From JBBQZU01 sp041749535 (GTDB lineage: Bacteria; Bacteroidota; Bacteroidia; Flavobacteriales_D; Cryomorphaceae): a DNA stretch of 64,000 bases. Positions 32,508-41,605 of the stretch are shown one piece after another; position 1 is the stretch's first letter; the number at the start of each line of letters is the position of its first letter. Made by a program: the position numbers and the translations under genes. The notes under the pieces are model-generated. The model was given only the letters and a program-made list of their open reading frames with translations. It had not been told where the DNA came from and made no database searches. Location of the stretch: the NCBI GenBank assembly GCA_041749535.1, contig JBGTBE010000042.1, positions 62,001 through 126,000 of the forward strand, read 5' to 3'.

Positions 32508-34640
32508 CTATTTTTCGGCTGATTGATTCTGAAGTTTGATATCAGTACCAAGTCGTTGCAGGTAAGCGATAAGCGCAATTAACTCGGTATTGGGTGCTGC
32601 GATAATTTCGTCTTTGGCAAGGCTACTGACGATTGTTTGCTGCTGGGCTATTACATCCTGGTTGGCTATCTGTTCATAACCATCGGCATATGGCACTCCG
32701 AGGGTGCGCATGGCGTTGATCTTCGCCACGGTGGTGCTTGTGTCGAGTTCTGTAGTAGAGAGCCATCCATATTCTGGCATTATAGATCCAGGCGACATTC
32801 TTTCGGGCTCTATCATATGGTTGTAGTGCCAAGAATCGGGGTACTTACCTCCTAACCTGTGCAGGTCAGGACCCGTTCTTTTCGAACCCCATAAAAATGG
32901 GTGGTCATATACATACTCTCCTGACTTTGAATACTCGCCCTGATAGCGCTCCGTTTCGTGCCGGAATGGGCGCACCATCTGTGAGTGACAATTGTTGCAT
33001 CCTTCTGAAATATATACGTCGCGGCCGTGCAACTCAAGGGGGGTATATGGTTTTACACTTGCGATGGTGGGTATATTGGACTTTACCAGAAAGGTAGGTA
33101 CCATTTCTATGACGCCACCAATTAGGATCACCACCAAAGACAGCACCATGAATTGTACAGGTTTTCGCTCCAGCGGTCTGTGCCAATGCTCATTTCCATG
33201 CGGAACAAACGTGGATTCGAGGGCTGTTGCCTCAGCGGCCTCGTCCTTTAGAAAATTACCATTTTTCACAGTGATACGCAGGTTGTAGATCATCACAAAT
33301 ACCCCTGTCAAGTATAGAAGACCGCCTATTGCACGCAATCCATACATTGGAAGTATTTGCGTTACAGTTTCCAAGAAGTTTGGGTACACCAAAAATCCGT
33401 CTTGGGTAAATTCCTGCCACATGGCCCACTGGGTGAACGCTGCCCAATAAAGAGGCAATGCGTAAAAAACAATCCCCAGGGTACCTAGCCAAAAATGCAT
33501 ATTGGCAAGTCTTATCGAGTACAACTTTGTTCTAAACAATTTTGGAATCAACCAATACATCATACCAAATGTGAGAAAGCCATTCCACCCTAGTCCGCCG
33601 ATATGCACGTGTGCAATGGTCCAGTCGGTATAGTGACTTATGGCGTTTATGCTCTTTATGGAAAGCAGTGGCCCTTCAAAAGTGCTCATACCATAGGCCG
33701 TGACTGCCACCACCATGAATTTGAGCATTGGCTCTTCCCGAACTTTATCCCAGGCACCGCGAAGGGTGAGTAATCCGTTGAGCATACCACCCCAGCTAGG
33801 AGCAATAAGCATAAGCGAGAATACGGTACCCAGGCTCTGGGCCCATTCAGGAAGTGAGGTATACAGAAGGTGGTGAGGGCCAGCCCATATATAGAGAAAG
33901 ATCAATGCCCAGAAATGTATTATGGAGAGCCTGTATGAGTATACAGGCCTGTTGGCAGCTTTAGGAATGAAATAGTACATAAGCCCCAAGTAGGGAGTGG
34001 TGAGAAAAAATGCTACGGCATTGTGGCCATACCACCATTGTACAAGGGCATCCTGAACCCCGGCATACCAGCTGTACGATTTAAAAATGGAAATCGGTAG
34101 CTCGAATGAATTCACAATATGCAAAACCGCTACGGTCACAAAAGTGGCAATGTAAAACCAGATGGCCACGTAGATGTGTCGCTCCCTTCTTTTCACAATG
34201 GTCATCATCATGTTGAGACCAAAAACAACCCATACAATTGCAATTGCGATGTCGATAGGCCACTCCAACTCTGCGTATTCCTTAGAAGTTGTCAAACCAA
34301 GGGGAAGGGTGATCGCTGCTGCAACAATAATAGATTGCCACCCCCAAAAATTTATCATGGAGAGCTTATCACTCCACATCCTTGCTTTAAGCAGTCGCTG
34401 CAAGGAATAATATATCCCGGTGAAAAGTCCGTTGCCTACAAATGCAAAAATTACCGCGTTGGTGTGTAGCGGCCTAATACGTCCAAATGTGGTATAAGGA
34501 ATACCACCCGTAAGCTCCGGATACACGAGCTGTAATGCAGCATAAAGACCTACAAGCATTCCTACCACTCCCCATAACAGGGTGGCATATGCAAACATCT
34601 TAACTATCTGATTGTCATAATAGAACTTTTCAATCCTCAT
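32508..34640 (-). CDS. ccoNO: Fused cbb3 oxidase subunits I and II (CcoNO)
   Basis: A 710-residue fusion. Residues 1-475 are CcoN: twelve or so helices with heme and copper ligands including H59, H206 in YGHNAV, H256-H257, and H344-V-H346 in HVHIGG. From about 480 the chain continues as CcoO: a membrane helix (about 495-515), then a mono-heme cytochrome c with C548-N-N-C-H552 and SQMVRPF. Together they form the oxygen-reducing core and the first electron entry. Separate ccoN and ccoO genes are usual in Proteobacteria; the fusion is known from Bacteroidota. It lies between ccoS and ccoQ. Confidence 0.96.
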   Translation of the reverse strand: MRIEKFYYDNQIVKMFAYATLLWGVVGMLVGLYAALQLVYPELTGGIPYTTFGRIRPLHTNAVIFAFVGNGLFTGIYYSLQRLLKARMWSDKLSMINFWGWQSIIVAAAITLPLGLTTSKEYAELEWPIDIAIAIVWVVFGLNMMMTIVKRRERHIYVAIWFYIATFVTVAVLHIVNSFELPISIFKSYSWYAGVQDALVQWWYGHNAVAFFLTTPYLGLMYYFIPKAANRPVYSYRLSIIHFWALIFLYIWAGPHHLLYTSLPEWAQSLGTVFSLMLIAPSWGGMLNGLLTLRGAWDKVREEPMLKFMVVAVTAYGMSTFEGPLLSIKSINAISHYTDWTIAHVHIGGLGWNGFLTFGMMYWLIPKLFRTKLYSIRLANMHFWLGTLGIVFYALPLYWAAFTQWAMWQEFTQDGFLVYPNFLETVTQILPMYGLRAIGGLLYLTGVFVMIYNLRITVKNGNFLKDEAAEATALESTFVPHGNEHWHRPLERKPVQFMVLSLVVILIGGVIEMVPTFLVKSNIPTIASVKPYTPLELHGRDVYISEGCNNCHSQMVRPFRHETERYQGEYSKSGEYVYDHPFLWGSKRTGPDLHRLGGKYPDSWHYNHMIEPERMSPGSIMPEYGWLSTTELDTSTTVAKINAMRTLGVPYADGYEQIANQDVIAQQQTIVSSLAKDEIIAAPNTELIALIAYLQRLGTDIKLQNQSAEK

Positions 34641-34648
34641 GTTGCATA

Positions 34649-34822
34649 TTATTTGAAAGGTTGGGCACCGGAGTTTTCCTCTTCGTCTTCATCAAAGAGC
34701 ATTCTAACCGAAGGTGTATAATCATCATCAAACTGTCTTGATCTCACCGCCCATATGAATCCGGCAAGAAATGCCAGTGCTACAGACAAGCTTATGATGA
34801 TCAATAAAAGAAGTACTTCCAT
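34649..34822 (-). CDS. ccoS: cbb3 oxidase assembly protein CcoS
   Basis: A 57-residue protein from the start MEVLLLLIIIS at 34822 (nine residues shorter than the longest frame and typical for CcoS). One membrane helix is followed by the family signature FIWAVRSRQFDDDYTPSVRMLFDED. CcoS is needed for cofactor insertion into cbb3 oxidase. It sits between ccoI and ccoNO, eight bases before the latter. Confidence 0.9.
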   Translation of the reverse strand: MEVLLLLIIISLSVALAFLAGFIWAVRSRQFDDDYTPSVRMLFDEDEEENSGAQPFK

Positions 34823-34886
34823 AAAAATTAGGTGTGCGAAGAGATGCAAAGAACCGTATGATCAAAGCGAAGTATTATGATGTTGG

Positions 34887-37331
34887 TCAATACTGAACAT
34901 GACTTTTATCAGTTTTCGGCAAGAACTTCCTATAATAAAATGTGGTACCCAGCGTAACAAAACCCACAACGGAAATAGAACTCAGAGGCATAAGTATGGC
35001 GGCAATCACAGGCTCAAGCAATCCGGATACAGCAAAAAATACCCCTACTCCGTTGTAGAGAAATGAAAGCACAAAACTGAGTTTGACAACGCGAAGGGTG
35101 GCCTGAGAAAATCTAAAAAATCCGGGTAAACAGGCAAAGCCTGACGATGCCAGAATGGCATTGGAAGCTGGTGCAAACCTGAACACATCATCGGCCACAG
35201 AGATGCCCATGTCACTGGCGCGTAGCGCGCCTGCGTCGTTCAAACCATCGCCAATCATGGCTGTAATGGCACCTTTTTTTTGCAATGCAATGATGAATTG
35301 CTCCTTGTCAAAAGGGCTTTGATTGAAGTAGATGCCTTCCTGCTGCCCAAAGAGGGACTGAATTACCGACTGCTCCGCTGCGTTGTCTCCACTCAGCATG
35401 TATAGTTTGTATCTTTTCTTGAGTTGGTTTATTTGCGCGCCAAGGTCTGGGCGATAGTTCTTGCTCACCTCAAAAAAGCCTGCGGATATTCCGTTAATGC
35501 TCACATGAATTTCACTGGCAAGGGGATTTATTTGTCTTGGATGGGCTCCAACGAACGCCGGTGTACCTATTCTGTACACATCGCGCCCAGACCCAGCCAT
35601 AATGCCCTTCCCTGGCAACTCTGAAAAAACTGACAATGAAACAGGCGTGCATTCTGCTTGCAGGGTACGTGAAATGAATCTGCTGAGCGGATGTCCTGAT
35701 TGGCTTACAATACTAAAAATTAAGTTTTTCTCAAGTACTGACAACTTCCGACCAATGTAGACTGTGCGTGCATCTTCGCCGTGCGTTAACGTGCCCGTTT
35801 TGTCAAAAACAATGGTATCCACTTCTGCCATTCTCCCCAGAGATGAAGCATTTTTTAAATAGAATCCACGCCTGCCCAAGAGTCTCACTGCATTGGAAAA
35901 GGCAAAAGGAAAACTCAGCGCCAACGCACATGGGCAGGCTACAATGAGCACAGCACTCACCGCATCCCAGGCAACCGGTGGATCATTGACCATCCAATAT
36001 GCAGCCGCCAGCATAGAAATAGCTAAAACAACATAGGTAAACCTTCGGCCAACCCTATCGGCAAATGATGCGAGATGGTGGGTTTTATTGCCTGATTCGC
36101 TGTTGTTCCAAAGCGCGGTAAGATAGCTTTGATCTACTGTTTTCAACACTTCCAGGAGTAAAGATTGTCCTGCTTGACGTCCGCCTGCAAAGATTTTGGC
36201 ACCCGGCATGGCAGAGACGGGCTCACTCTCACCGCTCACAAAGCTGTAGTCAATTGATCCTTCACCTTCTACAAGCACCGAATCTGTGGGCACCAACTCT
36301 CCACTTCGCACACGGTATTTGTCGCCTGGCTTTAGCTGCTCTATGCTACAGGGCTTCTCAACTCCGTTCTCTACGCGATGTACGGCAATCGGGAAGTAAG
36401 ATTTGTAGTCACGCTCAAATGATAAACTGTCATAGGTACGCTGCTGTATCCATTTCCCGATAAGGAGAAAAAAGATCAGTGCTGACAGACTATCCATATA
36501 TCCCCCGCCCCCCAAAATGAATATTTCATAGGTACTCCTTACAAACAGGGCCAAAACACCCAAGCTTATTGGCACATCCATATTGATTTCTTTTTGGATG
36601 ATGGACTGCCAAGCAGAACGCAGGTAGTCGGCTGCCGAGAAAAGTAACACCGGCAAGCCCAAGGCGAAGTTTACATAGCCAAAAAACCTGCGGTAAATAT
36701 CATTTGGGTCAGCATTAACTGAGAGGTATTCCGGAAAACTCAGCAACATAATATTTCCAAAACAAAATCCCGCAACCCCCATCTGCAGAAGAATGCGCTT
36801 GGTGTACGTATTTGACTTTTTGGATTTTGTAGAATCCAGGTATAGCTGAGGCTCGTAGCCCACTGCGGAGAGCTGCTCAACAAGCCGCCGTAGAGAAAGC
36901 AATTGAGGATTGTAGTCAAAGGATGCCAGTCGTTTTGTGAAATCAACCCTGGACTGAATCACCCCAGGCACCAGTTTATAGAAGTGCTCTATGAGCCATA
37001 TGCAGGATGCGCAATGCATAGAAGGAAGCCGAAATTGGACCTTAGCCAGGGTTGCACTTTTGTAAGAAAGAAGCTTTTCCTGTATGCCTTCTTCATCAAG
37101 ATATGCAAAGGAATCGCTTACCGGCGCCTTCAGTTGCTTGATACCTGGATTCGGCGCATAGGTGTAGTAGCTTTCTAAACTGCAGGAATTGAGCAGTTGG
37201 TAGACGCTCTGACATCCATGGCAACAGAATGACTTATCTTCGAAATTCACGCGCTCACCCTCGCAGGAATCACCACAGTGAAAGCACTTCACATGAGCGG
37301 CAGTATTGGTTAATTTGGATTGTTGACTCAC
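34887..37331 (-). CDS. ccoI: Copper P1B-type ATPase CcoI for oxidase maturation
   Basis: An 814-residue heavy-metal ATPase. It starts with a Cys-rich zinc-ribbon-like domain (C16-C19, C36-C37-x2-C40), then a heavy-metal domain with MHCASC (105-110), the CPC translocation motif in VACPCALALSFP, the phosphorylation site DKTGTLT and GDGLNDAGAL. This N-terminal architecture is that of the CcoI/FixI group, which supplies copper to cbb3 oxidase. It overlaps the UspA-like gene upstream by four bases and precedes ccoS. The CopA-type enzyme at 25.8 kb has a different N-terminus. Confidence 0.93.
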   Translation of the reverse strand: MSQQSKLTNTAAHVKCFHCGDSCEGERVNFEDKSFCCHGCQSVYQLLNSCSLESYYTYAPNPGIKQLKAPVSDSFAYLDEEGIQEKLLSYKSATLAKVQFRLPSMHCASCIWLIEHFYKLVPGVIQSRVDFTKRLASFDYNPQLLSLRRLVEQLSAVGYEPQLYLDSTKSKKSNTYTKRILLQMGVAGFCFGNIMLLSFPEYLSVNADPNDIYRRFFGYVNFALGLPVLLFSAADYLRSAWQSIIQKEINMDVPISLGVLALFVRSTYEIFILGGGGYMDSLSALIFFLLIGKWIQQRTYDSLSFERDYKSYFPIAVHRVENGVEKPCSIEQLKPGDKYRVRSGELVPTDSVLVEGEGSIDYSFVSGESEPVSAMPGAKIFAGGRQAGQSLLLEVLKTVDQSYLTALWNNSESGNKTHHLASFADRVGRRFTYVVLAISMLAAAYWMVNDPPVAWDAVSAVLIVACPCALALSFPFAFSNAVRLLGRRGFYLKNASSLGRMAEVDTIVFDKTGTLTHGEDARTVYIGRKLSVLEKNLIFSIVSQSGHPLSRFISRTLQAECTPVSLSVFSELPGKGIMAGSGRDVYRIGTPAFVGAHPRQINPLASEIHVSINGISAGFFEVSKNYRPDLGAQINQLKKRYKLYMLSGDNAAEQSVIQSLFGQQEGIYFNQSPFDKEQFIIALQKKGAITAMIGDGLNDAGALRASDMGISVADDVFRFAPASNAILASSGFACLPGFFRFSQATLRVVKLSFVLSFLYNGVGVFFAVSGLLEPVIAAILMPLSSISVVGFVTLGTTFYYRKFLPKTDKSHVQY

Positions 37332-38071
37332 AAGGAATATGCAGGTAAAAATAAAGTGGCTTTCTCATCAAAGAGGGGTTTGAATCGGCTGTTCTCACCA
37401 TACAGGGAAAGTAAATATTGAAGCGAACCCACTACGAGGGTAGACTGATTATAAGGTATAGGTTTCAGCAGTTTATCAGTGAGTGGTTCACGTACTTTCA
37501 GTATTCCTACGTTTTTTGAGTATTGCTTGAGGTATTCCACCAGCATGATTTCATCAGGGGCTTCTATATCAGCTGATTTTACGGGAGTTACCATAAGCAA
37601 GGTGAGGGTCAAATCAACAATCTGCCTTGAAAAGAATTGAAAAAATTCCTTGACACTTTTGAGCGATGCCTGTGTGCCGTTGTGTATGAGTAAAACATTC
37701 GAAATGACCTTGAAATAAGCCGGTACTACTATGATAGAGCAACCATGCACCCCAAATTCATCGCGTACGGCAAGTGGAAGCAGTGTGCTCTTCTCCATAA
37801 TAAGGAGGTCGGAATAGGTTGCTTGTTTTTCCAAATTCTTAAGCACTCCCTTTGAAAAGTGACGAATGGTGAGGGGGATGTTGCGGTGCTGACAGATGGT
37901 TGTGAATGTAAGCAGCAAGCTTTCATTGGCATCAGCGTTTTCATTCTTTTCATGCAAAATACAGAGCGTGAGTCGTAGGTTACGACCTGATAAATAAACT
38001 GTTATAAACCGCAGGACACCCTCGCCTTCACTGAGTGAATTCAGGGCAATGAGCACGTTTTTATCATTCAT
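37328..38071 (-). CDS. UspA-like protein in the cbb3 operon
   Basis: A 247-residue cytoplasmic protein that resembles two degenerate universal stress protein domains: NVLIALNSLSEGEGVLRF at the start and NVLLIHNGTQASLKSVKEF at about 122 have the fold's first strand and loop, but the ATP-binding G-x2-G-x9-GS motif is not clear. The C-terminal half ends with VVGSLQYLLSLYG-like text. It overlaps ccoI by four bases and follows the Fnr-like regulator by about 90 bases. Similar proteins near cbb3 loci have no proven role. Confidence 0.65.
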   Translation of the reverse strand: MNDKNVLIALNSLSEGEGVLRFITVYLSGRNLRLTLCILHEKNENADANESLLLTFTTICQHRNIPLTIRHFSKGVLKNLEKQATYSDLLIMEKSTLLPLAVRDEFGVHGCSIIVVPAYFKVISNVLLIHNGTQASLKSVKEFFQFFSRQIVDLTLTLLMVTPVKSADIEAPDEIMLVEYLKQYSKNVGILKVREPLTDKLLKPIPYNQSTLVVGSLQYLLSLYGENSRFKPLFDEKATLFLPAYSL

Positions 38072-38163
38072 CCCGATCTGAATTTTCAGCTGCCAAGATC
38101 GGCAGTACTGAAACCCGGAAGTATGATTTACATCAACCGTTAAACTGATAATTGTCAGGAAAC

Positions 38164-38877
38164 CTACCTTCGGGAAACCAGAAGGAGCTCTTTTGGCTCA
38201 AGGATTTTGATTTTTCTGCCTACGGTTTCGATAAGACCTTCTTTCTTAAAATCATTGAGCAAGCGAATCAGTGATTCGGTCGCCGTTCCAACGATGTTTG
38301 CAAGGTCTTCCCGGGAAAGGTTAATTTCTATTTCGCCCTTTGTTTCCTGCTCTATACCGTAGGTATCCTTGAGCATAAGCAAGGTAAGAGCAAGGCGTTG
38401 CCTCACACTCTGCTGTGCCAGCTGGGTCATCTTCATAGCCATAACATTCGCTTCACTGCACACATGCTGGAGTAAATCCAAATAGAACTTTGTACCCGGA
38501 CGCACCATTAAAAGAAAATCATCCTTGGGCACAAAACAAACCATACAATCATCCAGCGCCTCGGCTGTAAGTTGGTATAGCTGGTCGGAAAGCAATGACT
38601 TGTAACCCAAAATATCGCCGGCTGCAGAAACTTTTATTATCTGTTCTTTCCCATCCATACCCGTGCAATACACTTTTATTCGTCCTGTGTTTACACAAAA
38701 AACACCCATTGGTCGGGTGCCTTCATGGAAGAGAACCTGACCTTTACGGTAGCACGTACACGTTTTAGCCTGGCTCAAAGTCTCTGAATCTTCGCCACTT
38801 AAGGTTCCAAAAATGGATCTGTGTTGAGACTTGCAAAACAAGCATGAATGCGGATTATCACCTAATTGATTAGCCAT
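38164..38877 (-). CDS. Crp/Fnr-family regulator, Cys-rich, upstream of cbb3 operon
   Basis: A regulator of about 237 residues from the preferred ATG at 38877 (the 265-residue frame adds a non-conserved leader). It has an N-terminal C12-L-F-C15, further Cys at 40, 42, 61 and 71, and a CMVC in the linker helix, then a cyclic-nucleotide-fold barrel, a dimer helix, and a C-terminal winged helix (LSREDLANIVGTATESLIRLL). The recognition helix keeps the E and R of the Fnr core. Cysteine spacing differs from E. coli Fnr (C20, C23, C29, C122), so an oxygen-labile cluster is possible but unproven. Its place before the oxidase genes suggests oxygen control. Confidence 0.85.
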   Translation of the reverse strand: MANQLGDNPHSCLFCKSQHRSIFGTLSGEDSETLSQAKTCTCYRKGQVLFHEGTRPMGVFCVNTGRIKVYCTGMDGKEQIIKVSAAGDILGYKSLLSDQLYQLTAEALDDCMVCFVPKDDFLLMVRPGTKFYLDLLQHVCSEANVMAMKMTQLAQQSVRQRLALTLLMLKDTYGIEQETKGEIEINLSREDLANIVGTATESLIRLLNDFKKEGLIETVGRKIKILEPKELLLVSRR

Positions 38878-38967
38878 TAAAAATCCATTTTTAACACGGT
38901 AGGAAGGTATTAAAAATTTAAGAACCGGAACACGGATGTTGAAGCCTCCAAGCCCAGCCAATTTTCT

Positions 38968-38975
38968 TATTTTTG
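38968..38975 (+). promoter_or_regulatory. -7 box of the glyA promoter
   Basis: TATTTTTG matches TAnnTTTG, 24 bases before the ATG at 38999, leaving a leader of about 19 bases. No clear -33 box is present. Confidence 0.5.
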
Positions 38976-38998
38976 GCAGAAATCTACCCGATTAAAAT

Positions 38999-40291
38999 AT
39001 GAAAAGAGACACTGCCGTATTTGATGTGATAGCCAAAGAGAAAATCAGGCAAATGGAAGGCATAGAACTGATTGCATCTGAGAACTTTGTAAGCGATCAA
39101 GTGATGGAAGCTATGGGCTCAGTAATGACCAATAAGTATGCAGAAGGCCTTCCAGGCAAGAGGTATTACGGTGGATGTGAGTTTGTAGATATTACTGAGA
39201 ATCTTGCCATTGACAGATTGAAAAAGCTCTTCAATGCGGCATGGGCCAATGTGCAACCACATAGCGGGGCGCAGGCCAATGCGGCTGTAATGCTCGCAGT
39301 ATTGCAACCGGGTGATAAAATTATGGGATTCGACCTTAGTCATGGTGGACACCTCACCCATGGTAGCCCTGTGAACTTTAGCGGGAAGTTGTACAATCCT
39401 GTGTTCTATGGAGTAGAGCGCGAGACTGGGCGCATTGACTATGACAAGCTGGAAGCGAAGGCAATGGTTGAGAAACCAAAACTTCTCATTTGCGGAGCTT
39501 CCGCATACTCCCGCGATTGGGATTACAAAAGATTGCGTGCTATAGCCGACAAGATTGGCGCGCTTTTGCTTGCTGATATATCTCATCCGGCTGGCCTCAT
39601 TGCAGCAGGTTTACTCAACGACCCTATGCCGTATTGCCACATCGTGACTTCTACCACGCACAAGACCCTTCGCGGTCCAAGGGGTGGAATAATTATGATG
39701 GGCAAGGATTTTGACAATCCCTTCGGACTCAAAACTCCTAAAGGTGAGCTTAGACCCATGTCAGCGGTGCTGGACAGCGCAGTCTTTCCAGGTACACAGG
39801 GCGGACCATTGGAGCACGTTATTGCATCCAAAGCTGTTGCTTTTGGCGAAGCGCTTACCGATGAGTTCAAGGCTTACGGAAAGCAAGTAATTGCCAACTC
39901 TAAGAAACTGGCAGATTCGTTTATGGCACGTGGGTACAACATCATATCAGGTGGCACGGACAATCACAGTATGCTCATAGACCTGCGCTCAAAGGATATC
40001 ACCGGCAAAGAGGCCGAAAACACGCTTATAAAAGCCGATATCACCGTGAATAAAAACATGGTGCCATTTGATGATAAATCGCCTTTTGTGACCAGCGGAA
40101 TGCGTATAGGTACGCCCGCTATCACCAGCAGAGGCCTGCGCGAAGAGCACATGGACCGCATAGCCGAACTCATAGACCGCGCATTAATGAACCGCAGCGA
40201 TGATGCCGCCCTCAAAGCCATTAAGGAAGAAGTAAACCAGATGATGCATGCGTATCCTCTCTTTGCGACCACCCAATCTGTACATCACTGA
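38999..40291 (+). CDS. glyA: Serine hydroxymethyltransferase
   Basis: A 430-residue PLP enzyme that converts serine and tetrahydrofolate to glycine and methylene-THF, the main one-carbon source. The family opening MEGIELIASENFVS (19-32) is clear, as is the PLP lysine in the segment VTSTTHKTLRGPRGG (about 213-227). The substrate region LPGKRYYGGCEFVD is intact and the length matches the family. Its -7 box lies just upstream. The fumarylacetoacetase gene follows after 9 bases, so the two are probably co-transcribed. Confidence 0.96.
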   Translation: MKRDTAVFDVIAKEKIRQMEGIELIASENFVSDQVMEAMGSVMTNKYAEGLPGKRYYGGCEFVDITENLAIDRLKKLFNAAWANVQPHSGAQANAAVMLAVLQPGDKIMGFDLSHGGHLTHGSPVNFSGKLYNPVFYGVERETGRIDYDKLEAKAMVEKPKLLICGASAYSRDWDYKRLRAIADKIGALLLADISHPAGLIAAGLLNDPMPYCHIVTSTTHKTLRGPRGGIIMMGKDFDNPFGLKTPKGELRPMSAVLDSAVFPGTQGGPLEHVIASKAVAFGEALTDEFKAYGKQVIANSKKLADSFMARGYNIISGGTDNHSMLIDLRSKDITGKEAENTLIKADITVNKNMVPFDDKSPFVTSGMRIGTPAITSRGLREEHMDRIAELIDRALMNRSDDAALKAIKEEVNQMMHAYPLFATTQSVHH

Positions 40292-40300
40292 AACGAACCC

Positions 40301-41587
40301 ATGCAAGAACCAATTCGTGCCAATGACCCTGTGAGGCGCAGCTGGATAAATGTACCTGCTGACAGTGACTTTTCAATTCAAAACCTTCCTTTCGGTATTT
40401 TTTCAGATGCTGGTGTGCAGAAGCATGCCTGTGTTGCCATTGGAACCGAAATCGCCGACCTTCACGCGCTGAGCTCCCTCGGATACTTGAAGGATTCGGG
40501 GTTCGAACCCCAGCAGTTCGCAGGCCCATTTCTGAATCCAATGATGAAGGCAGGGAAGCAAGCCATACGCAACCTGCGCAATAAACTTTCAGATATTTTT
40601 GATGAAAAAAACACCACCCTTGCGGGAAATGAAGCGCACCGAAGGCAAGTGATTCGTGCCCAAAGCGCTGTGAGCATGGAGCTGCCAGTAGAGATTGGAG
40701 ATTACACAGATTTTTACAGCAGTGTAGAACACGCTACAAATGTTGGCATGATGTTCCGAGACCCGGCCAATGCACTCCTGCCCAACTGGAAGCATTTGCC
40801 TGTAGGCTACCATGGACGCAGTTCATCGATAATCCCCTCAGGAGTAGCCGTGCGCCGCCCCCTTGGACAAACCCGCCCAGACGACAGCCAGCCACCTGTA
40901 TTTGGCCCCACCAAACAGCTGGATTTTGAACTGGAAGTGGCATTTATAACATTCGATGGCAAACCACTCGGTGAGCGCATCAGCACCAGCGAGGCAGAAG
41001 ACCACATATTTGGACTGGTGCTTTTCAATGACTGGTCGGCGAGGGATATTCAAAAATGGGAATACGTGCCACTCGGCCCCTTCCTCGCTAAAAACTTTGC
41101 ATCGAGCATATCACCATGGATTGTGACCCTTGACGCGCTGGAAACATTTCGCGTAAGCGGCCCTGCCCAAGACCCGCCTGTGCTTCCCTACCTGCATTCT
41201 GATGGCAACCGAAACATTGACCTGCAGCTTGAGGTGGGCATCGTGCCCGAAGGACAATCCGAGACTGTGGTGTGCCGGTCGAATTTCAAATATATGTATT
41301 GGAATATGGCCCAGCAGCTGGCCCATCATACCGTAAATGGTTGCAACATACGCTGCGGAGATATACTGGCTTCCGGCACCATTTCTGGCAAAGAGCCCGG
41401 TAGCTACGGCAGTATGCTCGAACTCACCTGGCGAGGGTCCAAACCTATTGCCCTTGCCGATGGCAGCGAGCGAAAATTCATCAATGATGGTGACACTGTA
41501 ACGATGCGGGGACATTGTGAAAAAAATGGAGTGCGGGTGGGATTTGGAGAGGTGCGAAGTCGGGTATTGGCAGCCAAAGAGGTTTGA
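40301..41587 (+). CDS. fahA: Fumarylacetoacetase
   Basis: A 428-residue hydrolase for the last step of tyrosine breakdown, cutting fumarylacetoacetate to fumarate and acetoacetate. It has the N-terminal SH3-like domain (about 20-120) and the FAH fold with metal-binding and catalytic parts: FYSSVEHATNVGMMFRD, LPVGYHGRSSSI, the acidic ELEVAF segment, and FNDWSARDIQKWEY. Length fits the family. It sits between glyA and the rel gene; no other homogentisate pathway genes are in the window. Confidence 0.95.
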   Translation: MQEPIRANDPVRRSWINVPADSDFSIQNLPFGIFSDAGVQKHACVAIGTEIADLHALSSLGYLKDSGFEPQQFAGPFLNPMMKAGKQAIRNLRNKLSDIFDEKNTTLAGNEAHRRQVIRAQSAVSMELPVEIGDYTDFYSSVEHATNVGMMFRDPANALLPNWKHLPVGYHGRSSSIIPSGVAVRRPLGQTRPDDSQPPVFGPTKQLDFELEVAFITFDGKPLGERISTSEAEDHIFGLVLFNDWSARDIQKWEYVPLGPFLAKNFASSISPWIVTLDALETFRVSGPAQDPPVLPYLHSDGNRNIDLQLEVGIVPEGQSETVVCRSNFKYMYWNMAQQLAHHTVNGCNIRCGDILASGTISGKEPGSYGSMLELTWRGSKPIALADGSERKFINDGDTVTMRGHCEKNGVRVGFGEVRSRVLAAKEV

Positions 41588-41605
41588 TACATCAGCGGAG
41601 GAAGG

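Noticed and set aside
34850..34886. Possible Fnr box upstream of ccoS
   Set aside because: TTGATCATAC does not complete the TTGAT-N4-ATCAA palindrome.
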